DNA of 64,000 bases from Bacteroidales bacterium (GCA_017546585.1 JAFYWC010000020.1:21679-85678); one strand, 5' to 3'; shown: positions 26,068 to 36,235, counted from the stretch's first letter. Notes: generated by a model from the letters alone, not told the origin. A program made the numbers and translations.

Positions 26068-27093
26068 ATGAGAGAAAAAATTGAAGCCCTAATGGCTGAA
26101 GTTGCTGCTTTGTCGTGCAACACAGAGCAGGAGATCGAGCAGGCGCGTGTGCGTCTTCTCGGAAAGAAGGGTGAGATCACTGCGCTTTTCGATGAGTTCA
26201 GAACAGTGGCTCCGGAGCTCAAGAGAGAGTTCGGACAGAAGCTGAACGTGCTCAAGAACACAGCGGCAGCGAAGATTGAAGAACTCAAGGAGGCTGCATC
26301 AGAGTCACAGGCCGGCGGTGCGGCTGCATTCGACTATACAATGCCAGGTGATCCGGTTCAGCTCGGTTCACGCCATCCGGTTTCCATCGCACGCGAGGAG
26401 ATCGTGAACATCTTCCGCAAGTTCGGCTACGATGTGGCTGAGGGTCCGGAAGTAGAGGACGACTGGCACGTATTCGAGGCTCTCAACTTCCCGCCTGAGC
26501 ACCCGGCTCGCGAGATGCAGGACACATTCTTCATCAACGACAGCGACAATCCGGTGCTTCTCCGTACCCACACTTCTTCCGTGCAGGTACGCGCAATGGA
26601 GAAGATGCCTCTCCCTATCCGTATCGTATGTCCTGGCCGTGTGTTCCGTAACGAGGCTATCTCTGCACGTGCACACTGCATCTTCCACCAGGTTGAGGGA
26701 CTCTACATCGACGAGAACGTTACTTTCGCTGATATGAAGCAGGCTATCCTCCTCTTCGCACGCGAGATGTTCGGTGCTCAGAGCCAGATCCGTATGCGTC
26801 CGTCATACTTCCCGTTCACTGAGCCTTCTGCAGAGATCGACGTAAGCTGCAACATCTGCGGCGGAAAGGGCTGCAACATCTGCAAGGGTACAGGCTGGCT
26901 TGAGATTATGGGCTGCGGTATGGTCGACCCTAATGTCCTCGAGGCTTCAGGCATCGACAGCAAGAAGTATAGCGGCTTCGCCTTCGGTATGGGTGTGGAG
27001 CGTATCGCAATGCTCAAGTGGCAGGTGCGTGACCTCCGCAACTACTTCGAGAACGACCTCCGTTTCCTCAAGGAATTCGAGACATCGCTCTAA
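26068..27093 (+). CDS. pheS: Phenylalanyl-tRNA synthetase alpha subunit
   Basis: 341 residues, normal length. It forms the alpha2-beta2 enzyme with PheT, which is not in this window. The N-terminal coiled coil (about residues 1-80) is followed by the class II core. HPVSIAREEIVNIFRKFGYDVAEGPEVEDDW is seen in family order, RVFRNEAISARAHCIFHQVEGLYID is motif 2, and GFAFGMGVERIAML is motif 3. CNICGGKGCNICKGTGWLEI is the loop common in this subunit. The next gene, a sugar-type regulator, begins one base after its stop, an unusual partner for pheS. Confidence 0.96.
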   Translation: MREKIEALMAEVAALSCNTEQEIEQARVRLLGKKGEITALFDEFRTVAPELKREFGQKLNVLKNTAAAKIEELKEAASESQAGGAAAFDYTMPGDPVQLGSRHPVSIAREEIVNIFRKFGYDVAEGPEVEDDWHVFEALNFPPEHPAREMQDTFFINDSDNPVLLRTHTSSVQVRAMEKMPLPIRIVCPGRVFRNEAISARAHCIFHQVEGLYIDENVTFADMKQAILLFAREMFGAQSQIRMRPSYFPFTEPSAEIDVSCNICGGKGCNICKGTGWLEIMGCGMVDPNVLEASGIDSKKYSGFAFGMGVERIAMLKWQVRDLRNYFENDLRFLKEFETSL

Positions 27094-27094
27094 G

Positions 27095-28261
27095 ATGAGG
27101 CTTCTCTTCATAACAGATTTTACCGAGCAGTTTGCTTACAGGTTTTTAAGTGGCATCTTCAATTACTCACAGCGTACAGAGCAGTGGGTGGTCTGCAAGA
27201 TGCCACCTTCGTATATGCGCCAGCTCGGTATCGAGGGCGTTGTGTCCTGGGCGAAGACGTGGAACGCGGATGTCGTCATAGGCCAGTTCGAGCCGGACGA
27301 CGACGTGACTCTTTTCAGAAAGAACGGAATCATCGCGATCGCGCAGGACTACGTTGTCAAATTTTCCCAGATTCCGAATGTGACGGCGGACTATGACCTC
27401 ACGGGAAAAATGGCCGCAGAGCACTTCCTGAGCAAGGGTTTCGAGAACTTTGCATTCTTCGGCTACAAGGGGGTGTGCTGGTCGGACGAGCGTTATCAGG
27501 GCTTTGTCAGGCGTCTGGCACAGTCGGGATATGGCGAGAATGTACATCTGTATGACGGTCAGCAGATTGACAACCTCTGGTATTATGACCAGACTTCGCT
27601 GCACGAGTGGCTGATGTCGCTGCCGAAGCCTATAGCGGTAATGGCCTGCGATGACAACCAGGGAAACATTCTGATCCAGGCCTGTCACGTCTGCGGTCTG
27701 AAGATACCGTTCGATGTGGCAGTCATTGGTGTGGACAATGACGAGATCTTATGCAATATGTCGGAGCCGGCAATGTCCACAATCAATGTCGATATCGAGC
27801 GTGGAGGATATGATACGGCCGCAATGGTCGACAGGATGGTCAAGGACCCGTCGTATCAGGGAGAGGATATCATTCTGAAGCCGTTGAATGTCGTTCAGCG
27901 TGTCTCGTCGTCCATCTTTGCCACCAACGACAGTGCGGTCCTCAAGGCCCTCCGGTTCATCATCGCCAACATAGACCGCAGGATCCAGGTTTCCGATATT
28001 CTGGAGCACGTTCCTATGTCAAGACGTCTTCTTGAGCAGAGGTTCAAGCAGATGACGGGTATGACAATCTACAACTACATCACTATCCACAGGATAGAGC
28101 GTTTCGCTCAGCTTCTTCTGTCCAGCAAGGATCCGGTTTCGGAAATCGCTGCAAGATTTGACGAGTTCGACGCAAAGAGTATCTCGAGACGTTTCAAGAG
28201 CATAAAGGGCTGCACTCCTACCGAGTACAGGAAAAAGAAGTTAGGAAAAAGGGGATTATAG
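27095..28261 (+). CDS. XylR-type transcription regulator (periplasmic-binding sensor plus AraC HTH)
   Basis: 388 residues from the ATG at 27095, one base after the pheS stop; longer frames upstream overlap pheS and are rejected. Residues 1-270 are a LacI/XylR-type sugar-binding sensor (MRLLFITDFTEQFAYRFLSG, VMACDDNQGNILIQACH, VIGVDNDEILC). Residues 285-388 are a double helix-turn-helix AraC domain (VSDILEHVPMSRRLLEQRFK, SEIAARFDEFDAKSISRRFK). It is a paralogue of the regulator at 55462-56622. It lies directly upstream of the SusC1 operator and probably activates the utilisation locus on sensing a breakdown product. Transcription would come from the pheS promoter unless an internal start exists. 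Confidence 0.92.
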   Translation: MRLLFITDFTEQFAYRFLSGIFNYSQRTEQWVVCKMPPSYMRQLGIEGVVSWAKTWNADVVIGQFEPDDDVTLFRKNGIIAIAQDYVVKFSQIPNVTADYDLTGKMAAEHFLSKGFENFAFFGYKGVCWSDERYQGFVRRLAQSGYGENVHLYDGQQIDNLWYYDQTSLHEWLMSLPKPIAVMACDDNQGNILIQACHVCGLKIPFDVAVIGVDNDEILCNMSEPAMSTINVDIERGGYDTAAMVDRMVKDPSYQGEDIILKPLNVVQRVSSSIFATNDSAVLKALRFIIANIDRRIQVSDILEHVPMSRRLLEQRFKQMTGMTIYNYITIHRIERFAQLLLSSKDPVSEIAARFDEFDAKSISRRFKSIKGCTPTEYRKKKLGKRGL

Positions 28262-28292
28262 CCCATTTAAATCATCTATAAGGCATATTCTG

Positions 28293-28355
28293 CGCAATTT
28301 GTGGTATTAAATACGCAAATTGTGCAGAATTTCTTTTTGTACCTTCTTAACTTTG
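28293..28355 (+). promoter_or_regulatory. Operator O1 and promoter of the SusCD operon
   Basis: Two direct half-sites, CGCAATTTG (28293-28301) and CGCAAATTG (28314-28322), are exactly 21 bp apart. The -7 element TAACTTTG (28348-28355) begins 34 bases after the proximal half-site starts. The outer bases also make an imperfect inverted repeat (ATTCTGCGCAATTTG / CAAATTGTGCAGAAT). The geometry matches operators O2-O4. Placement next to the -33 region fits class II activation by an AraC-type protein. The 75-base leader contains the hairpin GCAGATT-GTGTA-AATCTGC (28362-28380). Confidence 0.75.
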
Positions 28356-28429
28356 TACATTGCAGATTGTGTAAATCTGCGTATGGATGAAACTGACAAA
28401 CACAACTAACCAACATAAAATTTAACAAA

Positions 28430-31400
28430 ATGAAACAGAAAGTAGTCCATTTTTCCAAGCTGGCTGCTCTGATGTGTCTGTTCCTGGGAATGTGGGGGTC
28501 TGGTGCTCTCGCACAGAACAGGGGTGTTACCATCAACGGTAATGTCGTTGACGCGTACGGAGAGCCGGTAATCGGTGCGGCTGTTACCATCCAGGGAACG
28601 ACCACCGGTGTGGCTGCCGACATGGACGGAGGCTTTACGCTTACCGTACCCGGTGAGAATTCTGTGATCGAGGTATCTGGCCTTGGCTACGTCACTGAAG
28701 TGATAACCGTAGGCAAGAAGCGGACATTCAGCGTCGTGCTTCAAGAGGATACCCAGACCCTTGAAGCAACGGTTGTGGTCGCTTATGGTACGCAGACCAG
28801 AGCTACCATTACCGGAGCCTTGACGTCCATCGACACTAAGGCCCTGGTCGAAGCGCCAGTAGCCGATGTCACCAACATTCTCGCCGGCCAGATGCCGGGT
28901 GTCTCCACTATTCAGGAGAGCGGTCAGCCGGGTGAAGACTATGCCAAGATCTACATCCGAGGCGTAGGTTCCCTGAGCGACTCCAATTCCAGCCCTCTCA
29001 TCCTGGTCGATGGTGTCGAGCGTCCGATGAACACTGTGGATCCGAACGAAATCGAGAGTCTGTCCGTCCTGAAGGACGCTGCCTCTACAGCGGTGTTCGG
29101 TGTGCGCGGTGCGAACGGTGTCATCATCATCACCACCAAGCGAGGCGACGCAGGCAAGCCAAAGATTTCAGTCAGTTCCATCACCGGTGTCCAGATGCCG
29201 ATGTCCTACATCGAGCAGTGCGACAGCTACGATTTTGCCCGTTACTACAACGTTTACCAGTGGAACGATGGCAAGACAGATCCGGGCCTGTACTTTACTC
29301 GCGAGGCCATCGAGGCTTACCGCACAGGTTCAGATCCTATTATGTATCCGAACACACACTGGAACGAGCTGATGTTCCGCGATGCTTTCCTTCAGACCAA
29401 GAACAACATCAACATCTCAGGTGGCTCCGACAAGGTGCGCTACTTCGTGTCGATGGGTTATATGTTCCAGAACGGTCTGCTTAAGCAGATTCCAGGCGTT
29501 ACTTATGACAACAACTACGCGTATAACCGTTACAACTACCGCGCGAACCTCGACTTCAAGCTTACTGAAACCACAGATATGAAGTTCAACATCAGCGGTG
29601 TGATCGGCAATACACGCGAGCCGCTGAATGACGGTCGTGACAACATCTGGATGCTTACTATGCTGTGGGCCCATCCGACAGCATCTCCGGGAATTGTGAA
29701 CGGTATGCCTGTGACAGTGGTTTCATACGACGCACTTCCAGACGGCCTCACCAAGTGGAACGGTTGGGAGTATTACTATTGGTCGGGTTATCAGAGCAAG
29801 TTCAAGACCACCCTCGGAATGGATATGACCATTACCCAGAGACTGGACTTCATCACCGAAGGTCTCAGCGCTTCTATTATGGGTTCATATGATACCGATA
29901 TGTCCCTGACAAAGAAACGTACCGGTTCCGGTGGTTATGAGCAGACTATCGAGTACGCATCTTGGGCTGACGGATCAGGTATGGATATCTCCGATCCAGC
30001 TTTCGACCGTACATATGTCCCAGTGATCAGTGGAAGCCAGCCTACCTTGAGCTATAGCGAGTCTACCGATGACGACAAGAGCTGGTATCTGGAAGCCCGT
30101 ATCGACTACAGACGCAAGTTCGCTCAGAAACATTCGGTAAGCGGTCTCCTCCTGTACAACCAGTCACGCGACTACTACCCTTCGAAATATAGCTGGCTCC
30201 CATACGGTTACGTGGGTTGGGTGGCACGCGCTACCTATGGCTATGACGATAAATACCTCGTTGACTTCTCTGCCGGTTACAACGGTTCCGAAAACTTCGC
30301 TCCAGGCAAGACACGCTACGGTCTGTTCCCTTCAGCTTCCCTTGGTTGGGTTATTTCCGAGGAAGATTTTATGGAGAAGGTCAGCTGGGTCGACTTCCTC
30401 AAGCTTCGTGCTTCTGTCGGCCTCGTAGGTAACGATCAGGGTAATTCAGTCCGATTTATGTATATGGACGGTGTCTGGAACGAGGCCGGTTCATATTACT
30501 TTGGTGTGAACAAGAGCGACGGCGTTCCTCGCTATGAATTGGGAACACCGGGCAATGCAGGTGTGACCTGGGAGACTGCGCTCAAGTCCAACGTCGGTCT
30601 GGACTTCGACCTGTTCAACAACCGCCTCCATTTCTCAGGCGACCTCTTCTACGAGCACCGTACAGGTATCCTGATTTCTCCTAATTCGCTGCCTTCGATC
30701 ATTGCTACGTCACTTCCGAATATGAACCTCGGTGTAGTGGATAACAAGGGTTATGAAATCGAAGTCGGCTGGAATGATCGCGTCGGCAATTTCACTTACG
30801 ATATCAACGCCAACGTCACCTTCGCCCGCAACAAGATCATCTATCAGGACGAAGTTGAGCCAGAATACGAATACCAGCGTGAGACCGGCGGTTCTACCGG
30901 CCGCTATATGCTGTATCAGTTCGAGCGTCTGTACCAGAAGAGCGACTTCTATACTGATGCTGACGGAGTGTTGCGCTTGAATCCGGATCTGCCACAGCCT
31001 TCCAATGCCGTATATCCGGGCGACTGTATGTATAAGGACCTCAACGGTGACAAGATCATCGACGGACGCGACAGAATGTACGACGGTTATCCGAACCGTC
31101 CTGAATACGTGTTCGGTTCAAACTGGAAGTTTGGTTACAAGGGCTTCAACCTGAACCTGAACTGGGTGGCAGCCACAAATGTGAGCCGTGTATGGAACGA
31201 CGACTACCGTATTCCGTTTACGAACTCCGGCCACCGAGGCCTGTTGAAGATCTTCGCGGAGAACTCTTGGATCGACAATGACAATCCTTGGGCTCCAGGT
31301 CGTGAGGACGGCACCCTGCCGCGTTTCACCAAGACTAACTACCCTTGGAACTCTATGGATTCCACCCTTTGGACTGTGGATGCCTCATACCTCCGTCTCA

Positions 31401-31606
31401 AGAGCGCCAGCTTCGGTTACACATTCTCACGCAGCCGCTTCTTGGAGAAGTTGGGTATCAACTCCCTGGGCGTGATGTTCACAGGATATAACCTCTGGAC
31501 TCTCTCTAAGATGAAACTGCAGGATCCGGAAGCGAAATCAAAGTCATCCGACGGACAGTACCCATTGGTCAAGACATATAACCTTGCCCTTAACATCAAC
31601 TTCTAA
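28430..31606 (+). CDS. SusC-like TonB-dependent transporter 1
   Basis: 1058 residues. A signal peptide ends near GSGALAQ. A CarboxypepD_reg-like domain covers about 33-112 (VTINGNVVDAYGEPVIGAAV...), then a TonB-box-like TVVVAYGTQ. The plug holds LAGQMPGVSTIQESG, YIRGVGSLSDSNSSPLILVDG and VFGVRGANGVIIITTKRG, classic SusC signatures. The barrel ends LALNINF. It imports oligosaccharides captured by its SusD lid. It is first in an operon of nine genes running to 47046. Leucine is encoded mostly by CTG/TTG, unlike the CTC/CTT use in aspS and other core genes, a hint of different ancestry. Confidence 0.96.
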   Translation: MKQKVVHFSKLAALMCLFLGMWGSGALAQNRGVTINGNVVDAYGEPVIGAAVTIQGTTTGVAADMDGGFTLTVPGENSVIEVSGLGYVTEVITVGKKRTFSVVLQEDTQTLEATVVVAYGTQTRATITGALTSIDTKALVEAPVADVTNILAGQMPGVSTIQESGQPGEDYAKIYIRGVGSLSDSNSSPLILVDGVERPMNTVDPNEIESLSVLKDAASTAVFGVRGANGVIIITTKRGDAGKPKISVSSITGVQMPMSYIEQCDSYDFARYYNVYQWNDGKTDPGLYFTREAIEAYRTGSDPIMYPNTHWNELMFRDAFLQTKNNINISGGSDKVRYFVSMGYMFQNGLLKQIPGVTYDNNYAYNRYNYRANLDFKLTETTDMKFNISGVIGNTREPLNDGRDNIWMLTMLWAHPTASPGIVNGMPVTVVSYDALPDGLTKWNGWEYYYWSGYQSKFKTTLGMDMTITQRLDFITEGLSASIMGSYDTDMSLTKKRTGSGGYEQTIEYASWADGSGMDISDPAFDRTYVPVISGSQPTLSYSESTDDDKSWYLEARIDYRRKFAQKHSVSGLLLYNQSRDYYPSKYSWLPYGYVGWVARATYGYDDKYLVDFSAGYNGSENFAPGKTRYGLFPSASLGWVISEEDFMEKVSWVDFLKLRASVGLVGNDQGNSVRFMYMDGVWNEAGSYYFGVNKSDGVPRYELGTPGNAGVTWETALKSNVGLDFDLFNNRLHFSGDLFYEHRTGILISPNSLPSIIATSLPNMNLGVVDNKGYEIEVGWNDRVGNFTYDINANVTFARNKIIYQDEVEPEYEYQRETGGSTGRYMLYQFERLYQKSDFYTDADGVLRLNPDLPQPSNAVYPGDCMYKDLNGDKIIDGRDRMYDGYPNRPEYVFGSNWKFGYKGFNLNLNWVAATNVSRVWNDDYRIPFTNSGHRGLLKIFAENSWIDNDNPWAPGREDGTLPRFTKTNYPWNSMDSTLWTVDASYLRLKSASFGYTFSRSRFLEKLGINSLGVMFTGYNLWTLSKMKLQDPEAKSKSSDGQYPLVKTYNLALNINF

Positions 31607-31618
31607 ACCGAGCGAACC

Positions 31619-33460
31619 GTGAAAAAAATAACACAACTTTTGACAATCGCCCTTGTGGGCGCTGGTGTGGTCGCTTGTGAGAGCATGAGATTGGGAGACG
31701 CCGGTCTTTCCCAGGCTCCGGAAACTTCCGGCGCCACAATCGACACTCTGTTCGCGTCAGTGAAAGACGCCGACAAGGTGCTGACTACGGCTTACTATTA
31801 TCTCCCTTACGGTCTGATCTCCGATTTCGATTCCAAGATGGGAGGCGATTTCCTGGAGTCTATCACCGATCACTTCATCAGCAATAAGCATTCGGACAGC
31901 GACGGTCCGAACAACCTATATTATTCAGGCGGTCTTTCTGCCAACTTGACCGGTTCCTATGCCGGTGGTGAGAATTACCGCTTCGGCAGCGAGAAGGATT
32001 ACTACGTGATCCGTTATGCTTGGCTGTTCCTGGAGAACGCCGACCGCATTCCTGACGCTGATCCCGCCCTCCTCGCTCAGAAGAAGGCTGAAGCCAAGGT
32101 ATGTATGGCCATTGCCTATTCGAATATGCTCCGTTATGTGGGCGGTGTTCCTATCTTGAAACACGCAGTCGATCCTGCTGAGAATATGCACTATCCGCGC
32201 AACACATTCGCTGAGACAGTCGATTACATCGTGAGCCTTTGTGATGAGGCTGCTCCGGATCTTCCGTGGTCTGTAAGCGCTGTGGACGATGGCCGTATGA
32301 CTCGCGCCGCTGCGTTGGGTCTCAAGCTGCGCGTCCTCTGCTTCGCCGCTTCGCCGACTTTCAATTCTGATAAGAAATGGCATCCTCTGGCGGACGAGTA
32401 CACCTGCTATGGAAACTATGACCATTCCCGTTGGCAGGCAGCGAAGGATGCGGCTGATGAGTTTATGCGCGAGCAGCTGGCAAACGGCCACTACGCATTG
32501 TGTGAAGCTCAGCCAGATGCGTTGACAGGTCTGATCACTCCTCGCTCTTACCGTTTGGCTTACCGCAAGGGTTATTATGAGCGTGGAAGCTCAGAGAGCA
32601 TCATTTCCATCCGCAAGTCCAACAGCACCAGCTACAACGACAAACATTACGAGGTACAGGGTTCCTACGGTAGTGGAGCATCCCTTAACTGGGTGAACAA
32701 GTTCCCGTGGGCAGACGGTACGACATTCCCTGAGGATTTCCCTTGGGAGGATAAGACCGCTTGGCCTGAGCATCCGTTCTTCAAGCCGGACCCAATGGGT
32801 ACGCTGAAAGTGAATGGAGCTACCTTCTCCGAGACACGTGACCCTCGCTTGTACGAGAATGTCTGCGTTCCTGGCGACATCTGGAGAGACGGCTCTGTGG
32901 GCCGCGCCTACGACAATCACAAGTATCACCAGGACGGCTGTCCAGGTTTCCTTATGATGAAGTTCGTTCTTCAGCAGAATACCGACCGCTCACAGCCGCA
33001 GCACTGGCCATTTATGCGTTTCGCTGAAGTGCTTCTTAATTGTGCTGAGGCATACAATGAGGCAGACGGCTTCCCGTCAGACAAGGCTTACACTTGGGTG
33101 AACGCCGTACGTTCACGCGTCGGCCTGCCTGGCCTCCCGGAGGGTATGACTAAGGAAGAATTCCGCGATGCTCTCATCCTGGAGCGTGAACTCGAGTTCG
33201 GTTTTGAGGAGGTTCGTTGGTTCGATATGATCCGCTGGGGTCTGGTTGACGCCTTCATTACTCCGCTCAAGGGTCTTACATCCTTCGGCGACAGCAACAA
33301 CGCGGCGACAGTTTTCACCTTCAAGGAAAAGGATGCGTATCCACCTCGCAAGTGGTACACATACAACGCTGCCGATTGGGATACCAAGTGGTATCTTGCC
33401 CCAATCCCTGCTATTGAGATCAACAAGAACTACGGAATGACTCAGAATCCGGGTTGGTAA
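31619..33460 (+). CDS. SusD-like substrate-binding lipoprotein 1
   Basis: 613 residues beginning with GTG at 31619, 12 bases after SusC1. KKITQLLTIALVGAGVVAC is the lipoprotein signal. SusD features include TTAYYYLPYG at the N-terminus, the helical tetratricopeptide-like region (KAEAKVCMAIAYSNMLRYVGGVPIL), and the C-terminal motifs MRFAEVLLNCAEAYNEADG, RDALILERELEFGFEEVRWFDMIRWG and a final PIPAIEINKNYGMTQNPGW. It is the outer lid of the SusC1 transporter and sets the oligosaccharide size and type. Confidence 0.95.
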   Translation: MKKITQLLTIALVGAGVVACESMRLGDAGLSQAPETSGATIDTLFASVKDADKVLTTAYYYLPYGLISDFDSKMGGDFLESITDHFISNKHSDSDGPNNLYYSGGLSANLTGSYAGGENYRFGSEKDYYVIRYAWLFLENADRIPDADPALLAQKKAEAKVCMAIAYSNMLRYVGGVPILKHAVDPAENMHYPRNTFAETVDYIVSLCDEAAPDLPWSVSAVDDGRMTRAAALGLKLRVLCFAASPTFNSDKKWHPLADEYTCYGNYDHSRWQAAKDAADEFMREQLANGHYALCEAQPDALTGLITPRSYRLAYRKGYYERGSSESIISIRKSNSTSYNDKHYEVQGSYGSGASLNWVNKFPWADGTTFPEDFPWEDKTAWPEHPFFKPDPMGTLKVNGATFSETRDPRLYENVCVPGDIWRDGSVGRAYDNHKYHQDGCPGFLMMKFVLQQNTDRSQPQHWPFMRFAEVLLNCAEAYNEADGFPSDKAYTWVNAVRSRVGLPGLPEGMTKEEFRDALILERELEFGFEEVRWFDMIRWGLVDAFITPLKGLTSFGDSNNAATVFTFKEKDAYPPRKWYTYNAADWDTKWYLAPIPAIEINKNYGMTQNPGW

Positions 33461-33478
33461 TCTTAAATGTGCACGAAT

Positions 33479-36223
33479 ATGAAAAGATTGTTAGCATACA
33501 TAACCCTTCCGCTTCTGCTCGTCAGCGCGACGGCTTCCGCACAGAATGCCACATCGCCGCTGGACTCCGTCAACCTGGGAAACCTGTTCGGGTTCCAGGC
33601 CAACGGCAATCCGGTAATGTGCGAGAGCATCTTCGAGAAGAGTCCTGAAGTGGATGTTGCCAACGCCCTATATGGGCAGTTATCCGGCCTCTTGGTGAAG
33701 AATAGCTCCAGTGTATATGACTCTAACCAGTCTAAACTGAAGCTGGCCCTTCGCCTGCACGGCCACAGCCCGCTCGTATTGGTGGACGGCGTTCCCCGTT
33801 CATTGGACGACCTTGACGGTATCGAGATCGAGAAGGTTGAAGTCCTCAAGGATGCGGTCGCTTCCGCTCTGTACGGTGTGAAAGGCGGCAACGGAGTTGT
33901 CTCCATCACTACCAAACGCGGAAAGGATTCGCCGTTGAAGGTGACTGCAAAGTACCAGTACGGCTATCAGACTATGTTCCGCGCCCCTGAATTTGCGGAC
34001 GCTTATACCTATGGCTTCCTCGTGAACGAGGCCCGTACTTTGGACGGACTGCCAGTCAAGTACAACGATGCCGAACTGCTCGCCTTGTACAGTGGCCAGT
34101 ATCCGTACGCATATCCGAACGTGAACTGGTGGGACGAAGTATACCGTAACCACGGAGACAACCACCAGGCTGAATTCACCTTTATGGGCGGTAACCGCAA
34201 TTTCCGCTATTTCACTGCGGTGGAATATCTGAAGGAGGATTTCCTTTATAAGAAGGCTACCTCTGACGACCGCTACAACGCGAACCATTATGACAACCGT
34301 CTGGGTATCCGCGCCAATGTAGACGTGAACATTACGGAATCCACTCTGATGAAGATCAATGTGAAAGCCCGTCTGGCAGAATTCAACAAGGGTAACTACA
34401 GCGGCCGTATCGAAGAGACCCTGTATACTCTCCCTTCTGCTGCTTTCCCTGTGAAGCAGGCTGACGGTACCTACGGCGGCACTTCTTTGTACGGAGCCGC
34501 GAATCCGGTAGCCCAGATGCAGGAGCTTGGACAGAAGCAGTATTCACAGACCAAGGTGCTGGCTGATATGCTGCTCCGTCAGGATCTCGGAATGTTTGTT
34601 CCTGGTCTTTCTGTCGATGCCGGTATCGCTTTCGACTATATCGGACGTTTGTCAGAGGACGCCACAAAGGAGTTCCAGTATTCGGAGCTTATCAGCACGT
34701 TGGCTACTCAGGGCAACCAGAGCTACATCCTCTCTGAGCAGAAGTACTATGGCACGAATTCCAAGACCGTCGAGTACAGCCACTGGTTCTCTAACCTGCA
34801 GATGAAGATGGAATTCCAGGCACGCGTAAATTGGGAACGTGACTTCGGCGTCAACCACATCGACGCTCACGCCGCGTACCGCCAGCGCTCTTGGATCCTC
34901 AGCGGACAGAACAACTCTTCCAAGACACAGGAGGTTCTGGGTACGGTGAGCTATAACTGGAAGAAGCGTTTCTTTGCTGATGCAGTTGTCAACTACTCAG
35001 GTTCATCCTATTTGCCTAAGGGCAGCCGCTTCAATGTATATCCGGCCTTGAGTCTGGCGTACATCGTTCTGGACAAGAACTCGTACGTGAAGGTGTACGG
35101 CTCCGCTGGTCTCAGCGGTTCTGACTCTGATTTGGAGCACGAACTCTGGCGCCAGAACTATGTGAGCGGTAACAGCTATTACTTCGGTCCTAATGGCGGT
35201 TCTAGCTTCAGCGGCCGCACAGAAGGCGATATGGCTGCCGTCACACTTGCTCCGGAACTCTCACGCAAGGCTACATTCGGCGTAGACCTGGGCTTCTTTG
35301 ACAAGCGACTTATGGTCAATGCTGAAGGCTTTGCAGAGGATCGCCGCAACATCCTCATCTCTCCATCAAACATTTCAGAGGTGATCGGTGTGGGTGTGAA
35401 CGAGCAGAGCGTCGGCGAATATACTTATAAAGGTGTAGATCTTTCCGTTTCCTGGAACAACCGTCACGGAGACTTTGACTACGGCGTATACGCCAACGGC
35501 GGATGGCTGTTTACCGAAGTGATCAACGACGGTCAGGCCTACCAGATGTACGACTACCTCTACCACAAGGGTAACCCTGTGGGCCAGTGCTACGGTCTTG
35601 AGGTCATCGGCATCTTCCAGAACCAGCAGGAAATCAACAACAGCCCGCAGCAGACATTCGGCGCTGTCCGTCCCGGCGACCTCAAGTACCGCGACCAGAA
35701 CGGCGACGGTGTCATCGACAAGCAGGACCGCGTGAAGATGTTCGGTAGTACTACTCCGCTCCTCCAGTTCGGTTTCGGTCTCAATTTCGGTTATAAGAAC
35801 TTCAAGGTATATGCAGATTTCCAGGGTGTGACAGGTGTCACCGTCGACCTTTTGGATTCTCCACTGTACCAGCCGCTTGTGTCTAACGGAACTATCTCCA
35901 AGACATTCCTGGACCGCGAAATCACCTGGGCTCCTGGCCGCGAGGCTTACGCTACGATGCCGCGCTTGACTACACAGGAGAACCCGAACAACTACCAGGC
36001 GAACTCGCTGTGGTACCGCGACGGTTCCTTCATCAAGCTCCGCAACTTGGGCATATCATATACTATTCCTAAGAAGGTGATGAGAGTCTGCGATGCAACG
36101 GTCACACTGACCGGAACGAACCTGTTCAGCCTCGACAATATCGGTTTTGCCGATCCTGAGCAGCTGGGCGCCTATTATCCTTCTACCCGAGTCTTCTGGG
36201 CCGGTATCAAGTTCAACTTCTAA
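33479..36223 (+). CDS. SusC-like TonB-dependent transporter 2, lacking the N-terminal regulatory domain
   Basis: 914 residues from the ATG at 33479 (MKRLLAYITLPLLLVSATASAQ signal). Unlike SusC1 it has no CarboxypepD_reg-like domain and no obvious VVVGYG TonB-box stretch; the plug begins almost at once (FEKSPEVDVANALYGQLSGLLV). Plug signatures present: LVLVDGVPRSLDDLDGIEIE and ALYGVKGGNGVVSITTKRG. The barrel ends VFWAGIKFNF. The frame is intact, so it is a genuine shorter type, perhaps depending on SusC1 or on a different TonB contact. It is paired with SusD2, 12 bases downstream. Confidence 0.93.
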   Translation: MKRLLAYITLPLLLVSATASAQNATSPLDSVNLGNLFGFQANGNPVMCESIFEKSPEVDVANALYGQLSGLLVKNSSSVYDSNQSKLKLALRLHGHSPLVLVDGVPRSLDDLDGIEIEKVEVLKDAVASALYGVKGGNGVVSITTKRGKDSPLKVTAKYQYGYQTMFRAPEFADAYTYGFLVNEARTLDGLPVKYNDAELLALYSGQYPYAYPNVNWWDEVYRNHGDNHQAEFTFMGGNRNFRYFTAVEYLKEDFLYKKATSDDRYNANHYDNRLGIRANVDVNITESTLMKINVKARLAEFNKGNYSGRIEETLYTLPSAAFPVKQADGTYGGTSLYGAANPVAQMQELGQKQYSQTKVLADMLLRQDLGMFVPGLSVDAGIAFDYIGRLSEDATKEFQYSELISTLATQGNQSYILSEQKYYGTNSKTVEYSHWFSNLQMKMEFQARVNWERDFGVNHIDAHAAYRQRSWILSGQNNSSKTQEVLGTVSYNWKKRFFADAVVNYSGSSYLPKGSRFNVYPALSLAYIVLDKNSYVKVYGSAGLSGSDSDLEHELWRQNYVSGNSYYFGPNGGSSFSGRTEGDMAAVTLAPELSRKATFGVDLGFFDKRLMVNAEGFAEDRRNILISPSNISEVIGVGVNEQSVGEYTYKGVDLSVSWNNRHGDFDYGVYANGGWLFTEVINDGQAYQMYDYLYHKGNPVGQCYGLEVIGIFQNQQEINNSPQQTFGAVRPGDLKYRDQNGDGVIDKQDRVKMFGSTTPLLQFGFGLNFGYKNFKVYADFQGVTGVTVDLLDSPLYQPLVSNGTISKTFLDREITWAPGREAYATMPRLTTQENPNNYQANSLWYRDGSFIKLRNLGISYTIPKKVMRVCDATVTLTGTNLFSLDNIGFADPEQLGAYYPSTRVFWAGIKFNF

Positions 36224-36235
36224 ACAGGAAAAAAG

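Noticed and set aside
26900-27094. Longer start for the first XylR-type regulator, inside pheS
   Set aside because: The added residues are an out-of-frame reading of the pheS end; the paralogue at 55462-56622 begins at the matching RLLFITDYS.
33479-36223. SusC2 as a truncated pseudogene
   Set aside because: The frame is intact, with its own signal peptide, full plug and barrel, and a paired SusD; only the optional N-terminal domain is missing.
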